From: Pedobacter sp014947265
GTDB lineage: Bacteria > Bacteroidota > Bacteroidia > Sphingobacteriales > Sphingobacteriaceae
Direction: 5' to 3'
DNA: 64,000 bases
Assembly: GCF_014947265.1 (NCBI RefSeq)
Contig: NZ_JADCNK010000002.1
Span: 372,001 to 436,000, forward strand
The notes under the pieces were generated by a model, which was not told the origin of the DNA, did not search any database, and worked only from the letters and a program-made list of their open reading frames with translations. A program made the translations under genes and the position numbers. Below, piece by piece: positions 61,608-64,000 of the stretch (position 1 is the first letter of the stretch; every line of letters starts with the position of its first letter).

Positions 61608-61646
61608 TTTGGAATTTGTTATCTAATTAGCTAACTTTGTTTAGCT
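61608..61646 (+). promoter_or_regulatory. Promoter and operator of the toxin-antitoxin pair
   Basis: TTTG at 61608-61611 and TAACTTTG at 61632-61639 are 20 bases apart. An inverted repeat AGCTAA (61629-61634) and TTAGCT (61641-61646) brackets the -7 box, fitting autorepression by the antitoxin. Confidence 0.6.
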
Positions 61647-61658
61647 TAAAATTGGTTA

Positions 61659-62012
61659 ATGAACAAAGAATTTATCAGAGACATTTTCTACTTTGAAGAA
61701 TACTATTTGGATTTTTACGAACAGCTCAAACCCAACGTAAAGAAAAAATTCAATTGGACGTTACAATTAATCGCTACACTTGAAAAAGTTCCTGAAAAAT
61801 ACTTTAAACACCTTACAGGTTCTTCAGGGCTTTTTGAAATTAGGGTTGAAGTTGGTTCAGATATTTTTCGGGTATTTAGTTTTTTCGATAAGGGACAACT
61901 GATCATCCTTGTAAATGGTTTCCAAAAGAAAACGCAAAAAACACCTAAAAACGAAATTGAGCTGGCTGAAAAACTTAAAAAGAAATATTTCGATGGAAAA
62001 GACAAAAAATAA
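61659..62012 (+). CDS. higB: RelE/HigB-family toxin
   Basis: The 117-residue protein resembles the phage-derived Gp49/HigB group: FYFEEYYLDFYEQLKPNVKKKFNWTLQLIATLEKVPEKYFKHLTGSSGLFEIRVEVGSDIFRVFSFFDKGQLIILVNGFQKKTQKTPKNEIELAEKL. GLFEIRV, RVFSF and the LVNGFQKKTQKTP end are the family motif. It is expected to cleave mRNA at the ribosome. The toxin gene comes first, as in HigBA modules, and overlaps the antitoxin start by 20 bases. Confidence 0.92.
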   Translation: MNKEFIRDIFYFEEYYLDFYEQLKPNVKKKFNWTLQLIATLEKVPEKYFKHLTGSSGLFEIRVEVGSDIFRVFSFFDKGQLIILVNGFQKKTQKTPKNEIELAEKLKKKYFDGKDKK

Positions 62013-62298
62013 ACTGACATCATTTGCTGATCATTTGGATAGCGAGTATGGCAAACGTGGAACTGAAGAAAGAGAGGTTTACGAACAAGAGTTTGAAAGT
62101 TTTAAGCTAGGAGCCATGCTTCAAGAACTCCGGAAAGAAAAGGGGATGACGCAAGAGCAACTTGCTGAAAAATGCGGTACTACAAAAACCTACATTTCTA
62201 GAATTGAGAATAATGCAAGCGACATTAGACTTTCAACTTTAATGAGGATTATTAAAGTTGGGTTAGGTGGACACTTAAACCTAAACGTGAGTTTATAA
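61993..62298 (+). CDS. higA: HigA-like XRE-family antitoxin
   Basis: The ATG at 61993 (MEKTKNKLTSFADHL) gives 101 residues; a frame starting at 61915 lies inside the toxin gene. The helix-turn-helix is clear: MLQELRKEKGMTQEQLAEKCGTTKTYISRIENNASDIRLSTLMRIIKVGLGG. It binds the toxin and represses the shared promoter, which has an inverted repeat at 61629-61646. The N-terminal segment before residue 40 is probably the toxin-binding part. Confidence 0.92.
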   Translation: MEKTKNKLTSFADHLDSEYGKRGTEEREVYEQEFESFKLGAMLQELRKEKGMTQEQLAEKCGTTKTYISRIENNASDIRLSTLMRIIKVGLGGHLNLNVSL

Positions 62299-62322
62299 AA
62301 CAAATACCCTATTATAGTTTAA

Positions 62323-64000
62323 ATGAGTGATCAGGTAACCGCGCATCCAGTATCAGAACAAAATCCTTACGATTATATCTTAAAGGATTTTAACCTGAAA
62401 AATCTGAGCCAGATTGTTATCCTCAAACATTTAAGCGGACTCATTCATACTGATGTTAAAGGCTTTTATCAGTTATTTCCAGAACAGATTGAAATCGATT
62501 TTGCAGCTTTTAGCGATGAAGCTTCCGGATTATCTTTTCCAATTGTTCAGGTTCAGCAGCACTCAAACTCCGTAAAACTTTCTTGCCGTTGCACTACACC
62601 CAAGCATAAATTGTGTGAGCATCAGGCGAGAGTTTTATACAATATCCTGCGACGGCAAGATTTGCTCATTTTTTTCGACAGTAACCTGCGGAAACAAAAG
62701 CTTGCCAAAATTGCGATCGATTATGGATTGGAAAAAGAAGAGAATCTTGATCTTCTTTTTAATCTCCGCTACGAAAACGGCCAGGTAGCTATCCACCCAA
62801 AAATGGACGCCCTCCAGCCATTTAATAAAGAAGTCCAGCAAAATTTACAGGAACTTTTACTTCCGGCAGCTAAAGTCAAAATAAAAGTACAGGCTAAAAA
62901 CGACCCAGGTAAAATGATCCTGGTTTTTGGGCAACATCGCTATTACAACAATTTAACGGTCGAATTATTTGAAGCCGAAACCACTAAAAGTGGCAAGGTT
63001 AAAAATCCTATCAAGGGAATCAATCCGGCTGATTTGCTTTTTAAAACAAATGATAACGATCAGGTAAAATTTTATAGTGGTATTACCACTTTTCAGCAGA
63101 ATTACAATAATGATCAAAGCGAGGTAGAAATTCAAGCCTTAAAAGCAATCGTTAAAAATCCTCAACAGATCCCTTTTTACCTGCAGGATAGTAAACAGTC
63201 TGGAGCCATTCAAGCCTCCACCATTACCGCGGTTAATGCACATTTGCTGGAGGTAGATCTGCGTCTTTCTGTAAACCAGCGCGATGATTATTATGAAATT
63301 ACGGGGCGGCTGATCATCGAAGGGAAATCATACGAACTGGATAACCTGGTATTGGTACATCAGTATTTTGTTAAACTTAACAATCAGCTTTATTTAATTG
63401 GCCGGCTGGATTTTCTACGCGTAATTGGTTTTTTCAAAAAGCAGAGCAACAGGTTAATCCTGCATAAAACCAAATATCCGGAGTTTCAAAAAGTTATTCT
63501 GGTGCCTTTAGAAGGAAGTATTCATGTGGATTATTCTTATTTAAAACCAGCTACCAAAATACAGATCGAAGAAAAAGGTTTCGATCTCGAAAATGAACAG
63601 TTGATCTATCTTTCAGAATCAGAAGATTATATTCTCCTTACACCCGTGATGCGTTATGGGAGCCTGGAAATACCTGTGCTGTCTAAAAAGAAAATCCAGG
63701 CGCAAGATAAACTGGGCAATCTCTTTACATTGCATCGTGATGAAGATGCCGAACTGCAGTTTATTGGGAACGTTTTGAGACAGCACCCTTATTTCTATGA
63801 TCAGGAAACCAACGATTCTTTTTATTTGCACCGCAAAAGGTTTCTGGAAGAAGCCTGGTTCCTTGATGCTTTTGACGTATGGCGAAATAAAGGAATTCAT
63901 ATTTTAGGCTTCAACCAGCTCAAAAACAACAAATTGAGTGAATTTCAGGCCAAAATCAATATTGAGGTATTGAGTGGAACAGATTGGTTTGAAACCAAAG
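62323..64000 (+). CDS. SWIM-zinc-finger protein, probable SNF2-type helicase (5' part only)
   Basis: The frame is open from ATG 62323 to the window edge, 559 residues so far, and is left out of no family: near the start a SWIM pattern CxCx7CxH is formed by Cys88, Cys90, Cys98 and His100 (KLSCRC, KLCEHQ). The remainder has beta-rich segments such as YEITGRLIIEGKSYELDNLVLVHQYFV and WFLDAFDVWRNKGIHILGFNQL, the type of region seen in front of the SNF2 ATPase core of bacterial helicases. The ATPase itself would lie beyond the right edge; this is inference. Confidence 0.75.
   Translation, partial: MSDQVTAHPVSEQNPYDYILKDFNLKNLSQIVILKHLSGLIHTDVKGFYQLFPEQIEIDFAAFSDEASGLSFPIVQVQQHSNSVKLSCRCTTPKHKLCEHQARVLYNILRRQDLLIFFDSNLRKQKLAKIAIDYGLEKEENLDLLFNLRYENGQVAIHPKMDALQPFNKEVQQNLQELLLPAAKVKIKVQAKNDPGKMILVFGQHRYYNNLTVELFEAETTKSGKVKNPIKGINPADLLFKTNDNDQVKFYSGITTFQQNYNNDQSEVEIQALKAIVKNPQQIPFYLQDSKQSGAIQASTITAVNAHLLEVDLRLSVNQRDDYYEITGRLIIEGKSYELDNLVLVHQYFVKLNNQLYLIGRLDFLRVIGFFKKQSNRLILHKTKYPEFQKVILVPLEGSIHVDYSYLKPATKIQIEEKGFDLENEQLIYLSESEDYILLTPVMRYGSLEIPVLSKKKIQAQDKLGNLFTLHRDEDAELQFIGNVLRQHPYFYDQETNDSFYLHRKRFLEEAWFLDAFDVWRNKGIHILGFNQLKNNKLSEFQAKINIEVLSGTDWFETK

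Overview
The window looks like chromosomal DNA of a Bacteroidota member of the Sphingobacteriaceae (Pedobacter-like). Reasons: about 38-40% GC by eye; promoters of the Bacteroidota type (TTTG, 18-20 bases, TAnnTTTG) in front of ohr, rpsF, both tRNA genes and a toxin-antitoxin pair; many small lipoproteins and TonB/PorT-type outer-membrane proteins; DUF1080, DUF4268 and TlpA-like families; and intergenic palindromes of the kind scattered through Bacteroidota genomes. No phage, plasmid backbone or CRISPR array was seen. Species assignment is inference.

Layout. 1-7.9 kb: 3' end of accC, riboflavin synthase, a secreted GH78 alpha-L-rhamnosidase, small envelope genes, and an ohr/ohrR peroxide-resistance pair with a 37-base palindromic operator. 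7.9-14.9 kb: YihY membrane protein, META lipoprotein, GNAT enzyme, then a leftward alkylation-repair cluster (MepB-like, AraC-methyltransferase Ada half, separate Ada zinc domain, AlkB) and ssb. 14.9-22.3 kb: TonB-dependent receptor, sorbosone-dehydrogenase-like lipoprotein, and two adjacent ankyrin-repeat genes. 22.3-26.4 kb: repeat-rich DNA around monomeric isocitrate dehydrogenase, including a MITE-like insertion inside an older repeat. 26.4-37.1 kb: dnaX with an A10 slippage site, a predicted metallopeptidase and thioredoxin-like pair, an AraC regulator, envelope proteins, and rpsF-rpsR-rplI. 37.1-46.6 kb: SDR/DUF1080 pair, mtgA, an AsmA-like protein, and a membrane/iron-sulfur electron-transfer pair. 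46.8-53.8 kb: two identical tRNA-Phe genes in a 147-base duplication, an S41 protease, acetyltransferases, a LytTR gene remnant, a MazG-like gene and an alpha/beta hydrolase. 54.2-61.5 kb: L-rhamnose catabolic cluster. 61.6 kb to the end: a HigBA-like toxin-antitoxin pair and the start of a SWIM-domain, probably SNF2-type, protein.

How the genes work together. The rhamnosidase near the left end releases L-rhamnose from glycans. The cluster at 54-61 kb imports it (RhaT), isomerises it (RhaI), phosphorylates it (RhaB), and cleaves the product and oxidises the lactaldehyde (aldolase-dehydrogenase fusion), with a GntR-type regulator at the end. The two loci are about 53 kb apart but share an exact 12-base motif (CATAACAGTGCA) upstream of the rhamnosidase and of rhaT, which makes a common operator plausible. 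The Ada halves and AlkB form a compact repair operon. Ohr and OhrR form a classical redox-sensing pair.

The most unusual items are: the A10 tract in dnaX, where slippage either way stops within three codons and would give a gamma-like product; the split Ada operon; the shared rhamnose motif; a 368-base element with 15-base inverted ends in the hairpin loop of a repeat; and a family of 45-base palindromes. No clearly new multi-gene system was identified.
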